The notes beneath the pieces were generated by a model. That model worked only from the letters and a program-made list of their open reading frames with translations. It searched no databases and was not told the origin of the DNA. Below, piece after piece: positions 54,246-64,000 of a DNA stretch of 64,000 bases. Origin of the DNA: Ariolimax columbianus (taxonomy: Eukaryota > Mollusca > Gastropoda > Stylommatophora > Arionidae); the NCBI GenBank assembly GCA_036924085.1, contig JAVGWX010000013.1, forward strand, positions 51,304,965-51,368,964, given 5' to 3'. The stretch's first letter is position 1, and every line of letters starts with the position of its first letter. Made by a program: the position numbers and the translations under genes.

Positions 54246-54796
54246 CTGTAGCTGATGTTTTCGCTCTGTTCTAGCTGCTCTACTAACTGCTCGGCGGTCC
54301 TCTGTTCTGTGGTCTTTCCCGAATAGCCTTATCCTCCAGCTAATACGCATGTTTCTCCCTTCTTCGGTCAATAACCATCATCTTTGTTCAGTTTTCTGGC
54401 TCGACCTTTCCGCGAATTATCATGCCGATACAGGAAGGAATATCGTGTCTTGGATTCTCCAGGTGGCCTAAAATGTCGTGGGATGTCCCATGTATGTGAC
54501 TATTTAAGCATCGGTGCCAGTGAGAACTTCAACTCGGCTTGGTACCCTCTTATAATCATTCATTGTTGAGGGCTAAGGACAATGACCATTTTAAATTATC
54601 TCTCCCGGGGATTGTTTCTTAAGATATATGTGGATACCTGAAACGATGTTTTCAGGGCTTCCCATGCCCTTTCTCGTGGGGCCCTTGTAACTCTGTTTAA
54701 CCGTGCCTGGCACGAAACACGGCCCAGATTTTTGTTCGTCCGTTTGTGAACTCGAACCCACGCCACGCTGTAACCCCAGTCTAGTAAGCCAGTTTA
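54246..54796. other. Unassigned sequence
   Basis: No supported feature. Confidence 0.5.
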
Positions 54797-55027
54797 CTGT
54801 CGACTAGTATCTTCTTCTTCTTCGTATGCTGTCAGACGTCAACTTGAATGTGTTCGAAGAAAGCAGTTGTCATCCTGAGGCTGTCGACACTGCCATAGAT
54901 CTTGTCTAGTGTTGGCACTGGTGATGGCCACATGTGCTTTCTTTGGTCCTCGCATGTCGGGCACTTTTGCAGCAGATGTTCAGCGGTCATTTTCCCTGTA
55001 CCACAGGTGCATTCTGTCGACTAGTAT
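54797..55027 (-). mobile_element. I-like LINE 3' fragment with 14-bp target duplication
   Basis: The insert 54811-55013 (203 bp) is flanked by CTGTCGACTAGTAT on each side (54797-54810 and 55014-55027). On the minus strand it holds the knuckle end (TAEHLLQKCPTCEDQRKHMW), the last codons, and the tail CATACGAAGAAGAAGAAG. An extreme 5' truncation. Confidence 0.95.
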
Positions 55028-55240
55028 AAACGCTCTACATTATTATATAAAGTCACAGTTTCAAAAGCCCTGATAAAAAAAAATTAAGGGACGAAACAGC
55101 AAGTTGAAACAAAACAGTTTATTATCATGGAGCAAACAATTGCTTGTTGGAGAGACATGGAGTTATAAGGTATTCACAGATCTCAAACGGCACGAGGATT
55201 AAAGAAATGCTAAGAATAAATATAGGCTTTCGGACACCAC
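55028..55240. other. Unassigned AT-rich sequence
   Basis: No supported feature. Confidence 0.5.
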
Positions 55241-55249
55241 CGCAGAAAT

Positions 55250-56490
55250 AGAGACAAAAAGAAAAATATACATGAAGAAATCAGATGACACGTTAAAAAA
55301 AACCCAGATGTTTGTGTGAAAAAATAAAAATATATGTTTGTGAAAGACAAATAAAACAAGATGTTTGTGTAAGAAAAATAAAAAGAGATGTTTGTGAAAA
55401 AAAACAAAAAAGAAAAAATGTTTGTGTAAAAAAAACAAAAAAAACCAAGTTGAAGAAGGAGAAGGCATGCACAAATTAAATGAAAGTAAAGAAGGGGGAA
55501 GGGTGCAGCGAAATAAAGAAATATGTAGGATGAAGAAAGAAGAGAAGAAGAAAACGAAAAAGGAAGCAGAGGAGAAGGTGAAGGAGCAAGAATGGAAATA
55601 AAACGCTGCAAGAGTAAGAAAATGAAGAGAAGGAAGAACAGAGGAGAATGAGTGTGAGGAAGAAGAAAGGAGAATGGACGGGATGAAGAAGAGAGGAGGA
55701 TGGGAGTGAGGAAGAAGAGAGGAGGATGGAAGGGAGGAAGAAGAGAGGAGGATGGAAGGGAGGAAGAAGAGAGGAGAATGAGAGTGAGGAAGAAAGGAGG
55801 ATGGGAGTGAAGAAGAACAGAGGAGAATGAGAGTGAGGAAAAAGAGAGGAGAATGGACGGGAGGAAGAAGAGAGGAGGATGGGAGTGAGGAAGAACAGAG
55901 GAGGATGGAAGGGAGGAAGAGCAGAGGAGGGTTAACCGAAAGCAGAACAGTTGAGGGTGACAGGAAGGAAGATCACACAAGGATGAAAGGATAGCAGAAC
56001 ATAGGAAGAAGATAGAAAAGAAGGTCAACCGGAGAAGACGAAAGGTAAGAAGTCCAGAAGAGGAAGTTAGGAACAGAGGAGGAAGGAACGAAGAACTGAG
56101 GGGAAAGATCGGAACTAAGAACAGAGGACGTATATATGCAGACAAAAGAGAAGAAGGATAGATGAACGGAACAGAGAAGAAAGATAGATGAAAAGGACAG
56201 ACGAGGGAAATATGTTAGGAAAAAGTAGGAGCTAGATAGGTACAAAAGAACATAGGAAGTGTTTAGGATCGAAGAACAGATAAGGCAGATAGATAAATAG
56301 AACATAAGAGGAAGATAGGATCGAAGAACAGATAAGGCATATAGATAAATAGAACATAAGAGGAAGATAGGATCGAGGACCAGAGGATGAAAATAGAGAA
56401 GAACAGAGGTGGTAGAGAGGTGAAAAAAAAAGAGAAGGCAGATGGGAACGAAGAACAATCAGAGAATGAAGTTACGAGATAAAATAACAA
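55250..56490. repeat. Purine-rich tract with ~26-bp and ~35-bp internal repeats
   Basis: The left part has AGATGTTTGTGTAAAAAAA at ~35-40-bp spacing. From about 55610 to 55940 GAGGAAGAAGAGAGGAGGAT GGGAGT repeats at ~26-bp spacing. 56230-56400 holds a 60-bp direct duplication around GATAAGGCAGATAGATAAAT. Minus-strand pyrimidine frames (311 codons at most) are artefacts of composition. Confidence 0.88.
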
Positions 56491-56597
56491 TGGCAAGGAG
56501 ATAAAGAGAAAATGGAAGTCTGTTTCCCGAGTCTAGCACTTACAATCATCTGAGCCCCCACCTGTCAGTTTAGGCCGACATGCCTGGACAGGCCGCT

Positions 56598-56663
<66 letters not shown>
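56598..56663. repeat. (TC)n microsatellite
   Basis: About 65 bp of nearly pure CT dinucleotides. Confidence 0.95.
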
Positions 56664-56665
<2 letters not shown>

Positions 56666-56866
56666 CAGTGTCAGTATCTTGGCATTGAAAATCGATTGCT
56701 CGAGTAGGTCCTGGGGTTCTGCCCATGAACATTGTTACATCACAAATACTAGTTACTGTACTAGAGGCCTATTTGAGTCACTTATTGTTCTAGGAAGTGT
56801 ACTAGACCGGTCGACGGAGATAAAAAAAATTATAAAATATTTAATGTAAGAATATTTTTATATACA

Positions 56867-57150
56867 ATGGATAGTGGCACAATTCTAGCGGATCTTGATT
56901 TCGCAGATGACCTGACACGCTTGAGTTCCACGGTCGAAGAAGCGCAAAACAAGTTGCATCAACTGTGCCGCCTATTAAAACAGATATGGCTCAAAATCAA
57001 TGATTCCAAGACGAAGGTCATGAATTACACAAACAAGCCTGATATTATCAAGTTGCATGGAGAAGTATTACAAACAGTTGACAGTTGCCTATCTTGGAAG
57101 CAAAAATGAGTCGGGATTGAGAAATGTATATATATATATATAAACATATA

Positions 57151-57210
<60 letters not shown>

Positions 57211-57803
57211 TAGATAGATATATATACACATATAAAAGGCAATTGTTCAGTGGCATTGCTCTAGCCGCGGGTATTTTATCCAACTAACGAACATCTGGAA
57301 ATCAAAAAGTCTGAGCGAGAACACAGGTCAGGTTGTTTAACTCCAACATATTACTAATATTGACCTATGGATGTGAATGCAGGAATATAGCAAAGACATT
57401 GAAAAAAGTTAAATGCTTTTGAGAATAAGTGTCTTAAAAAACTGTTGAAGACTGACTGGGGGGAATTAATTATAAATATATCAATTAGAGAAGTCAGCAA
57501 CCAACAATATGTTTCATCAATCATCAGGAAAAAACGATGGTCATACATCGGACGTGTTTTTGTAGTGGACAGCAGCAGACAGACTTCCTCTGCAAGCATT
57601 AATGTGGTCACCATCTGGCAGCAGGAAAAGAGGAAGGCCGGAAGATACTCTCCGCAAAACAATCGTCAGAGAGGGCTCCACTATGGGCTCGAACAACATT
57701 CATGAACTGAACAGAGTGACGTCACACAGATCAAACTGGAGAGCACTGGTGTCTGACCTATGTGTCGTTTATGGCACTTGATGAAAATTGATTGATTGAT
57801 TGA
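56867..57803 (+). pseudogene. LINE RT relic with (GATT)n end
   Basis: ILADLDFADDLTRLSSTVEE, LKINDSKTKVM and, after a microsatellite, LTYGCECRNIAKTLKK, FENKCLKKLLKTDW and IRKKRWSYIGRV. These are RT motif C (FADD), the INxxKTKVM motif and the post-RT region in order, with frameshifts. It closes with TGATTGATTGATTGAATGAA. An RTE/jockey-like element of the same general class as 61255-61680. Confidence 0.82.
57125..57225. repeat. (TA)n and (GA)n microsatellites inside the RT relic
   Basis: About 70 bp of TATATA with ATATTTATATA interruptions, then (GA)n and (GATA)n. They replace codons just after YLGSK-like sequence. Confidence 0.93.
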
Positions 57804-58080
57804 ATGAATTCCTCTTCGGTGCAGAATTTAATGAATTAATCATCAGTTTTTCAGCTCCATCTAAAAGATGTCAACAACAACAAAATGTTAATGTATCAAA
57901 CATTGAAAAGTGCATTTCTGTCCACGTCTCTGTGCTTTCAAGTTTCTACTGGTTGGTGCAGCCAGCCCGGTGTCCAGTCCTTGTTAGCTCATCCCAGACA
58001 GGTTATTATGTTCCTATTATTAGTTCTCCTTTTGGGCACTGGTAATACATTTAATATATAGCCTTCTGTATCTACATTTT
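57804..58080. other. Unassigned sequence
   Basis: No supported feature. Confidence 0.5.
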
Positions 58081-58083
58081 CGA

Positions 58084-58330
58084 TCCGGTATATTTCTATA
58101 TCTACGTCTTCGGCCAGGTACATTTCTGTATCGACATATTCGGCCTGGTACACTTTTGTATCTATGACTTCGGCCTGGTACACTTTTGTATCTATGACTT
58201 CGGCCTGGTACACTTTTGTATCTATGACTTCGGCCTGGTACACTTTTGTATCTATGACTTCGGCCTGGTACACTTTTGATTCTGTGACTTTGACCTGGTA
58301 CACTTTTGTATCTATGACTTTGACCCTGCC
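58084..58330. repeat. 30-bp minisatellite, about eight units
   Basis: CGGCCTGGTACACTTTTGTA TCTATGACTT; the central units are identical and the edges diverge (CGGTATATTTCTATATCTAC). Confidence 0.93.
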
Positions 58331-58424
58331 GCCAGAGATGACTGTTTGGAGATAAAGTTGCACTAAATCGTTTCTTTATCTTATTTAATATGCTAAAACT
58401 ATGTCCACACAAAGTTACCTTCTG

Positions 58425-59037
58425 TAACGGGGAAGACTAACGTCTGGTTGGGCATAACATACTGATCCGAAATGTTAGTCAGGGTCAGGCAAAATATGCT
58501 GATCAGACATGTTAGTCCGGGTCAGGTAAAACATACTGATCAGAAATGTTAGTCAGGGTCAGGCGAAATATGCTGATCAGACATGTTAGTCAGGGTCAGG
58601 CAAAAACATACTAATCAGACATTTTAGTCAGGGCCAGACAAAACATACTAATCCGACATGTTAGTCAGAGTCATGCAAAACATACTGATCAGACATGTTA
58701 GTCAGAGTCACGCAAAACATACTGATCAGACATGTTAGTCAGGGCCAGATAAAACATACTACACAAGACCCTCACTTTGGCTTCCTCGTCGCTCTTCCAG
58801 GAAACGGACTGTTTTCATGACAGCCTGGCTAACAATGTGTGGGATCGATGTGATCCCCGTAGTAGTGAGCGACACGCAGATGAAGCCGAGCATAGCACAA
58901 CTGCCTGGAGGACTCCGGTTCACCTATATCAGCACGCTCGGGATGTGACGAAAGCTACAACATCCAGCCACTTAACGCCTTAATTAGGGCGCACACAAGA
59001 GTAATCTCACTCACTGTTAGCAGTCAACAACAACAAC
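58425..59037 (+). repeat. Family B SINE-like repeat, longest copy
   Basis: Begins GGGGAAGACTAACGTCTG, followed by about eight ~36-bp units of GTTAGTCAGGGTCAGGCAAA plus ACATACTGATCAGACAT (58480-58760). The body follows (GGCTTCCTCGTCGCTCTTCC, ATCGATGTGATCCCCGTAGT, CAGCACGCTCGGGATGTGAC) and it ends CAACAACAACAACG. Confidence 0.87.
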
Positions 59038-59040
59038 GTT

Positions 59041-59278
59041 ATGGAAACAGACGACGTGTATCCATTTAGAGATTGCTATACTAGAACGCGTCGATTACAG
59101 GAATCGATCCCTGATAGTTTTCTGAGGAGGACAAGCATCCATGCACTTACGAAGCAATGTATACTTAAAGCCTTAGAAAAACATCTAGTCGTGAATACTG
59201 GTATTGTTTATCTCGATACAGATTCATTTGATGCTGAAACGGTTCCTGAAAAATTTATGCAAGTTTTTAACGTCTTTT
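59041..59278 (+). other. Unidentified frame beside family B
   Basis: About 78 codons from the ATG at 59041 (METDDVYPFRDCYTRTRRLQ...) have balanced composition and stop being meaningful at the G-run. I recognise no domain. It could be a host exon remnant or part of an unknown transposon. Confidence 0.25.
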
Positions 59279-59350
59279 TGGGGTGGGGGGGGGGGGGGGT
59301 GGGGGGGGTGGGTGGATGGTGGTGGGTGAGTGGGGGGTGGGGGGTGGAGG
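59279..59350. repeat. G-rich tract
   Basis: About 70 bp with many runs of 4-11 G separated by T or TGGT. It fits a G-quadruplex-forming sequence on the + strand. Confidence 0.9.
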
Positions 59351-59706
59351 AAGACTAACGTCTGGGCAGGCAATATATACTGATTAGACATGTTAGTCAG
59401 AATCAGACTAAAAACATACTGGTCAAGACCCTCACCTTGGCTTCCTCGCAGCCCTTCCTCGAAACGGGCTGTATTCATGGCAGCCTGGCTAACGAGGTGA
59501 TGGATCGACGTGATCCCCGTAGTCGTGAGTGACACGCAGATGAAGCCAAGCATAGCACAACCGCCTGGGGGACCCCGGTATACCTTCATCAGCACGCTTG
59601 GTATGTGAGGAAAGCTACTGCAACCCCCACCCCCCTTCCCCTCCCCACCATCCACCACCAGGTCACACAAAAGAGTGACCTGCTCATTGTGGACATTCGC
59701 AAACAA
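59348..59706 (+). repeat. Family B SINE-like repeat
   Basis: GGAAGACTAACGTCTGGGCA, one or two head units, then GGCTTCCTCGCAGCCCTTCC, ATCGACGTGATCCCCGTAGT, CAGATGAAGCCAAGCATAGC and CACTTGTTGGACATTCGC-type end. A C-rich insertion (CCCCCACCCCCCTTCCCC) lies at 59626-59660. Confidence 0.82.
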
Positions 59707-59714
59707 CTTCTTAA

Positions 59715-60165
59715 TTTGGTATTTAGTTTAGTTTAGATACGTCTAGTCTAGTCTAGTTTTAGTTTTAGCTTAGTCTAGTCTAGTCTAGTCTAGTCTAGTT
59801 TTAGTTTTAGCTTAGTCTAGTCTAGTCTAGTCTAGTCTAGTTTTAGTTTTAGCTTAGTCTAGTCTAGTCTAGTTTTAGTTTTAGCTTAGTCTAGTCTAGT
59901 CTAGTTTTAGTTTCAGTTTAGTCTAGTCTAGTCTAGTCTAATTTTAACTTTAGTTTTAGTTTTAGTCTAGTCTAGTCTAGTCTAATCTAGTCTAGTCTAG
60001 TCTAGTTTTTTAGCTTAGTTTATTTTAGTTTAGTTTAATGTAGTTTGAGTTTCAGTTTTGGTTTAGTTTAGTTTTAGTTTAGTTTAGTTTAGTGTAGTTT
60101 TAGTTTTAGTTTAGTTTAGTTTAGTTTAGTTTAGTTTTCGTTTAGTTTAGTTTAGTTTAGTCGAA
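59715..60165. repeat. TCTAG / TTTAG pentamer array
   Basis: The left part consists of (TCTAG)n blocks with TTTTAGTTTTAGCT inserts in a compound unit of about 55 bp. The right part is (TTTAG)n. It is not a canonical TTAGGG telomere repeat. Confidence 0.93.
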
Positions 60166-61250
60166 AAATTAACGCCATTGCACACGGTTTAACCGATAAG
60201 TGCTCTGTTCGACTCCATATTTTTTTAGAATCTCAGCACAAATAATCTTGCTAATCAGCCACAATCAGTTTATTTTCGTCCACTTTTCTTAATTATTCAG
60301 GATTTTCTCTTAATATTTACTCTCTCTCTCTCTCTTTCTCGCTCTCTCTCTCTCGTTCTATCTCTAGCTCTCTGTGTCTCTCGACCACACTCCCATTACA
60401 TCCCACATTTTGTTTCTTCTCATTTAATCCCCTCGAAACGGTGTAACCAGTATATCTTTCTTTCATCATTCACTGAGTCTTGTTTCTCATTGTTTCATTA
60501 AAACTTCTATGACAACATTGCGAGATACCTAATGTACAGCGACGCTATACTACATTACTGCAGACACAAATACTATTGTTTTACCACCTGCTCAAAGTGG
60601 ATTATTGGCCTACTCCAGGCAGCCACACACAGTAACTCACCCCCCCCCCCCCCTCTTTTCTCCCCTGTATCTCTCTCTGTCTCTCGACTATTGTTAATGC
60701 TATGTGTACGATTATGTTAACTAGCCTTCATCTTTGAATTCTGTGAACATCAATTGATCGATCTTTCACAAGTTTAACATTTAGAAAATAATTATTTACC
60801 TGTACTTCTCAAAAAGATTTTTTATTTAATAAAAACAACGCCATTTTCCCCATTGCGTGGGTAGTCGAGGGGTGTTATAGGCTGAGGCCGCTTTGCCAGT
60901 GCTGTCGGCACGTCGTGTGCTGTCTATGTTTGTTCATTTCACCCTCAACAGAAAAACAAAATATGCCTTACTGTGGATTCGATTCCCTGTTCTTCTTGTC
61001 GGCAGGCAGGCATCGAAACCATTCTGCCACGAATTTGTTTGTATGAGTTTGTTTAAATCGTATGTTTGTCGTACTTTCTTGTCTGTGTATTCGATTTTAA
61101 ATTAAGCTTCCTTATTCGGCCCCTGGAAATATGTTTGTTTACCATATCCTTGATTATAAATTTGTATTTATCTGTATTGAAAAAGCAACAGAGTCTCGTC
61201 TGGCTGGTTCTTACAGTTTATTCACTTGCATATTGGTAACGTATTTGTCT
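60166..61250. other. Unassigned with short simple repeats
   Basis: (TC)n at 60320-60375 and a poly-C run at 60641-60653. The rest shows no gene or named repeat. Confidence 0.5.
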
Positions 61251-61254
61251 TGTG

Positions 61255-61680
61255 TCAAATACACCAGGAGAATTAACGAAACGAAGACAGAAGCTATGAG
61301 GATCAGCAGATCATATGAGCCACTTGATATAAGTGTAAACTATACTGCTCTTCAATATGCCAATGAGTTCAGCTATTTGAGCAGCATTTATTTCCGGCAG
61401 ACGTTGTGCTGGACAAGGAAATCGAAACAAGGTGTCAGAAAGAAAATTCTGTGACATATCAGCTGTCCCCACTGCTTAGGCACCCGAGCATTAGTTTGGC
61501 AACAAAGCAACAACTGATGAACAGTATATTCATGTGGACTCTGTGCTAACAGTGCCAAACATGGTCTATATTCAAGACACGTGAGAGCAGAATTGTAACA
61601 TGCTAAATTCAGTGTTACCAGGAAAGACAGACAGCGAAACGAAGCCATCCGAAGTGTGGTCGACAGTACGTCCTGTGACG
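61255..61680 (+). pseudogene. LINE RT thumb relic
   Basis: RRINETKTEAMRIS, then NEFSYLSSIYF and, in another frame, DKEIETRCQKENSVTYQLSP, SISLATKQQLMNSIFMWTLC and TRESRIVTC. It is collinear with the antisense relic at 44220-44460 and extends it. Two or more frameshifts. Confidence 0.78.
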
Positions 61681-61807
61681 ATATTATTTCCTAGTTAAAA
61701 CTGGGCTAGATCAGTCCCCTCACAAGAGTGTACCCCCATCAACGTCCACTGAAGATTTACAACGCTTGAAGATTTTGTTACATGCCAAAAGGGATGTGTG
61801 ATACAGA

Positions 61808-61832
61808 TATATATATATATATATATATATGG
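61808..61832. repeat. (AT)n microsatellite
   Basis: Twelve TA/AT dinucleotides. Confidence 0.9.
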
Positions 61833-62009
61833 CATCAAGGCAATTGAAGCAGGACAGACAACTTAAACTCCTCATGGCGTTCGATGTCATAAACGGAAAG
61901 AAAACTAGCTTCTTTCTTACTTTCCGTGTCCAAGGACCACGTCATACAGCATGCATCCAGTATTCAGTGACATGGATTGAGCATGCATCCAGTATCCAGC
62001 GACATGGAT

Positions 62010-62310
62010 TGCCTTGTCATTTGCCTCCTACCTGTCGCACCTGTTGCATGTTTCCTGGAGGTTGGGGCAGGTCATCAGATGGTCTGGGTCCTGTATTGCG
62101 CCACAGTCACATGTGTCATCATCTGTGGATCACCATCGTTTAATATTGATCTTGCATCGTGATACACCAGTTCGAAGTCTGTTCAGCGAGTTCCATGTTG
62201 TGTATGGTAGATGATGTCTGGAGGCAGGTTCCCTCCGAAGTTCCATCTCTGGGGCCTGGATCCTTTTGTGCCACCTCTTGATCTGGCGACTTTCACATTT
62301 TGTTTGTATG
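62010..62310 (-). pseudogene. LINE C-terminal zinc-knuckle relic
   Basis: The minus strand reads TWNSLNRLRTGVSRCKINIK, then a CDCGAIQDPDHLMTCPNLQE-type knuckle, with stops and one frameshift. The motif WxxLNRLRTGxxRC...CxCG...DHxxxxCP is a widespread LINE C-terminus. No RT part remains. Confidence 0.7.
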
Positions 62311-63060
62311 GGCTGAGTTTAATTTAGGAAACTATGTCTGGATTTGAGTTATGTGCTGTGCTCTGTTCCTGACGCCCAAATATTGGGTGTCCTTATTCGT
62401 AAACTGACTAACTATAAGTCCTAACTATGTCCAATAAATTTCCTATCATGCCTCAAATAAACCAAAGACGTCGTTCAAAGATCCTCTCACATTTTATCTC
62501 TGAGTTATCTACAGAGAGACGTTACATTGTTTACTGACAACTCGAAAGATGTCGTGGAGATGTTCGCTGCTCCTGCAGAATTTGAAATACACAAGTTTGT
62601 TTGAGCGTGAAATTGCAAGTTTCAGGAGCGTAATTACATGCTGTCTCCAGAAAGCCAAGTCCTGGGTCTTTTAGGGATAAGCTCTGAAAACTAATCAAAA
62701 CAAACGGGACTGGGTTAGTGGGCACACTAAGCACAGAATCCGGCTTCCGCGTCACACTCCGTCTGAGGGTGATAACTAAATGCAGAATGGCCCGGCACGG
62801 TTTCGTCAGAGCCTCAGACGTACATATTATCTGGGCTTGTATACAAGCCAGCCTCGCCAAGGTGGTCGTGTCGCGGGCTATTATCGATCCAGCAGATAGA
62901 GAGACGGAGGACTTCCCGACTGCGTTGTTCTGGAATGCGGACCACTAGCAGGAACTTGAATTTCAAGGCAAGCATTTTCATTCTGTCTGCGACGGAGAGA
63001 TGGAGAAGGGGAAAGGAGGTGGGTGAGGGGGGAGGGACGGACGGGGGCGGAAGAAAGAAC
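62311..63060. other. Unassigned sequence
   Basis: No supported gene. The right edge (GCGACGGAGAGATGGAGAAG...GGGGGAGGGACGG) looks like a diverged first unit of the array that follows. Confidence 0.45.
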
Positions 63061-63064
63061 AACA

Positions 63065-64000
63065 TCATGGCTGCTGTCAGATGGAAAATGTTGGGCGTCA
63101 TCGATGTAGGGTTTTCTTTATGAGAGTGGAAGGCGGGAGGGGGGGGGGGTGGGGGGGAGGTGAGGAAGGAGCAACATGTCTGTTAGATTCCAACTGGAAA
63201 ATGTTGGGCGTCATCGATGTAGGGTTTCCTTTATGAGAGTGGAAGGCGGAAGGGGGGGGGGGGGGAGGGGGAGGAGGTGAGGAAGGAGCCACATGTCTGT
63301 TAGATTCCAACTGGAAAATGTTGGGCGTCATCGATGTAGGGTTTCCTTTATGAGAGTGGAAGGCGGAAGGGGGGGGGGGAGGGGGAGGAGGTGAGGAAGG
63401 AGCCACATGTCTGTTAGATTCCAACTGGAAAATGTTGGGCGTCATCGATGTAGGGTTTTCTTTATGAGAGTGGAAGGCGGGAGGGGGGGGGGGAGGTGAG
63501 GAAGGAGCAACATGTCTGTTAGATTCCAACTGGAAAATGTTGGGCGTCATCGATGTAGGGTTTTCTTTATGAGAGTGGAAGGCGGGAGGGGAGGGGGGAG
63601 GTGAGGAAGGAGCAACATGTCTGTTAGATTCCAACTAGAAAATGTTGGGCGTCATCGATGTAGGGTTTTCTTTATGAGAGTGGAAGGCGGGAGGGGGGGG
63701 GAGGTGAGGAAGGAGCAACATGTCTGTCAGATTCCAACTGGAAAATGTTGGGCATCATCGATGTAGGGTTTTCTTAATGAGATTGGAAGGCGGGTGTGGT
63801 TGAGGTGAGGAAGGAGCAACATGTCTGTTAGATTCCAACTGGAAAATGTTGGGCGTCATCGATGTAGGGTTTTCTTTATGAGAGTGGAAGGCGGGAGGGG
63901 GGGGCGGGAGGTTAGGAAGGAGCAACATGTCTGTTAGATTCCAACTGGAAAATGTTGGGCGTCATCGATGTAGGGTTTTCTTTATGAGAGTGGAAGGCGG
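63065..64000. repeat. G-rich minisatellite, ~101-117-bp unit, nine copies to the window edge
   Basis: Each unit has GGAAAATGTTGGGCGTCATC, GATGTAGGGTTTTCTTTATG, AGAGTGGAAGGCGGGAGG, a G-run of variable length, GAGGTGAGGAAGGAGC and AACATGTCTGTTAGATTCCA. GGAAAATG starts at 63083, 63196, 63313, 63427, 63532, 63637 (AGAAAATG), 63740, 63841 and 63947. The length differences lie mainly in the G-run. The array continues past the window. The minus-strand proline-rich frame is an artefact. Confidence 0.95.

Noticed and set aside
55210..56145. 311-codon hydrophobic, membrane-like protein on the minus strand
   Set aside because: Pyrimidine-rich complement of a purine tract; the apparent membrane segments come from CTT/TTC/TCC codons.
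59715..60165. Telomere repeat
   Set aside because: The pentamers TCTAG/TTTAG are not the metazoan TTAGGG, and the block is interstitial.
63098..63634. Proline-rich protein on the minus strand
   Set aside because: Poly-G runs of variable length change the frame between units; a G-rich minisatellite explains it.

Overview
The window is nuclear DNA of a metazoan, very probably a mollusc. The 18S rRNA fragment is metazoan, and the repeat landscape (CR1-, RTE- and I/Nimb-like non-LTR retrotransposons, SINE-like families with short-repeat tails, very many minisatellites) is what I would expect of a gastropod or bivalve; the species is not resolved. I found no convincing host protein-coding gene. 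Almost every long open frame is either a retrotransposon frame or an artefact of tandem repeats or low-complexity purine/pyrimidine tracts.

Layout. 1-5.7 kb: short-unit tandem arrays (37, 30, 19 and 23 bp) with reverse transcriptase (RT) relics. 5.8-11 kb: a SINE-like repeat and a decayed, nearly complete CR1-type element with a coiled-coil/SGNH ORF1 and an EEP-RT ORF2. 11.4-16.6 kb: SINE-like families A and B and more minisatellites. 17-22.3 kb: a 50-bp minisatellite split by an RTE-like element with a C-terminal C2H2 finger. 22.3-26 kb: an 18S rRNA fragment fused to the 5' part of an I/Nimb-like element, then 1.1 kb of purine-rich DNA. 27.6-29.2 kb: a long imperfect inverted repeat. 29.2-32.7 kb: a degenerate AT-rich array with an antisense I-like fragment inserted. 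32.75-38.6 kb: an apparently complete I-like element, again headed by 18S sequence, with one intact 1302-codon EEP-RT-RNase H frame and perfect 109-bp flanking direct repeats. 39-55 kb: relics, a truncated third copy of the same element (46.67-48.21 kb), a mariner-like helix-turn-helix fragment, SINE-like copies, and 23-, 36- and 48-bp arrays. 55-64 kb: purine-rich DNA, RT relics, family B copies, TCTAG/TTTAG pentamer DNA, and a G-rich minisatellite of about 100-117 bp that runs off the right edge.

The main novelty is the 18S-headed I-like retrotransposon. Two independent copies join 18S rRNA to element sequence at the same nucleotide. Downstream of that junction the leader holds further diverged copies of the 18S segment as about 180-195-bp monomers. 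This suggests a source element living inside 18S rDNA and copied from a read-through transcript, or a leader built by repeated capture of its target. Truncated relatives have ordinary 10-14-bp target duplications, while the full copy has 109 bp. A SINE-like family (C) shares the terminal tail motif of this LINE group and may be mobilised by it.
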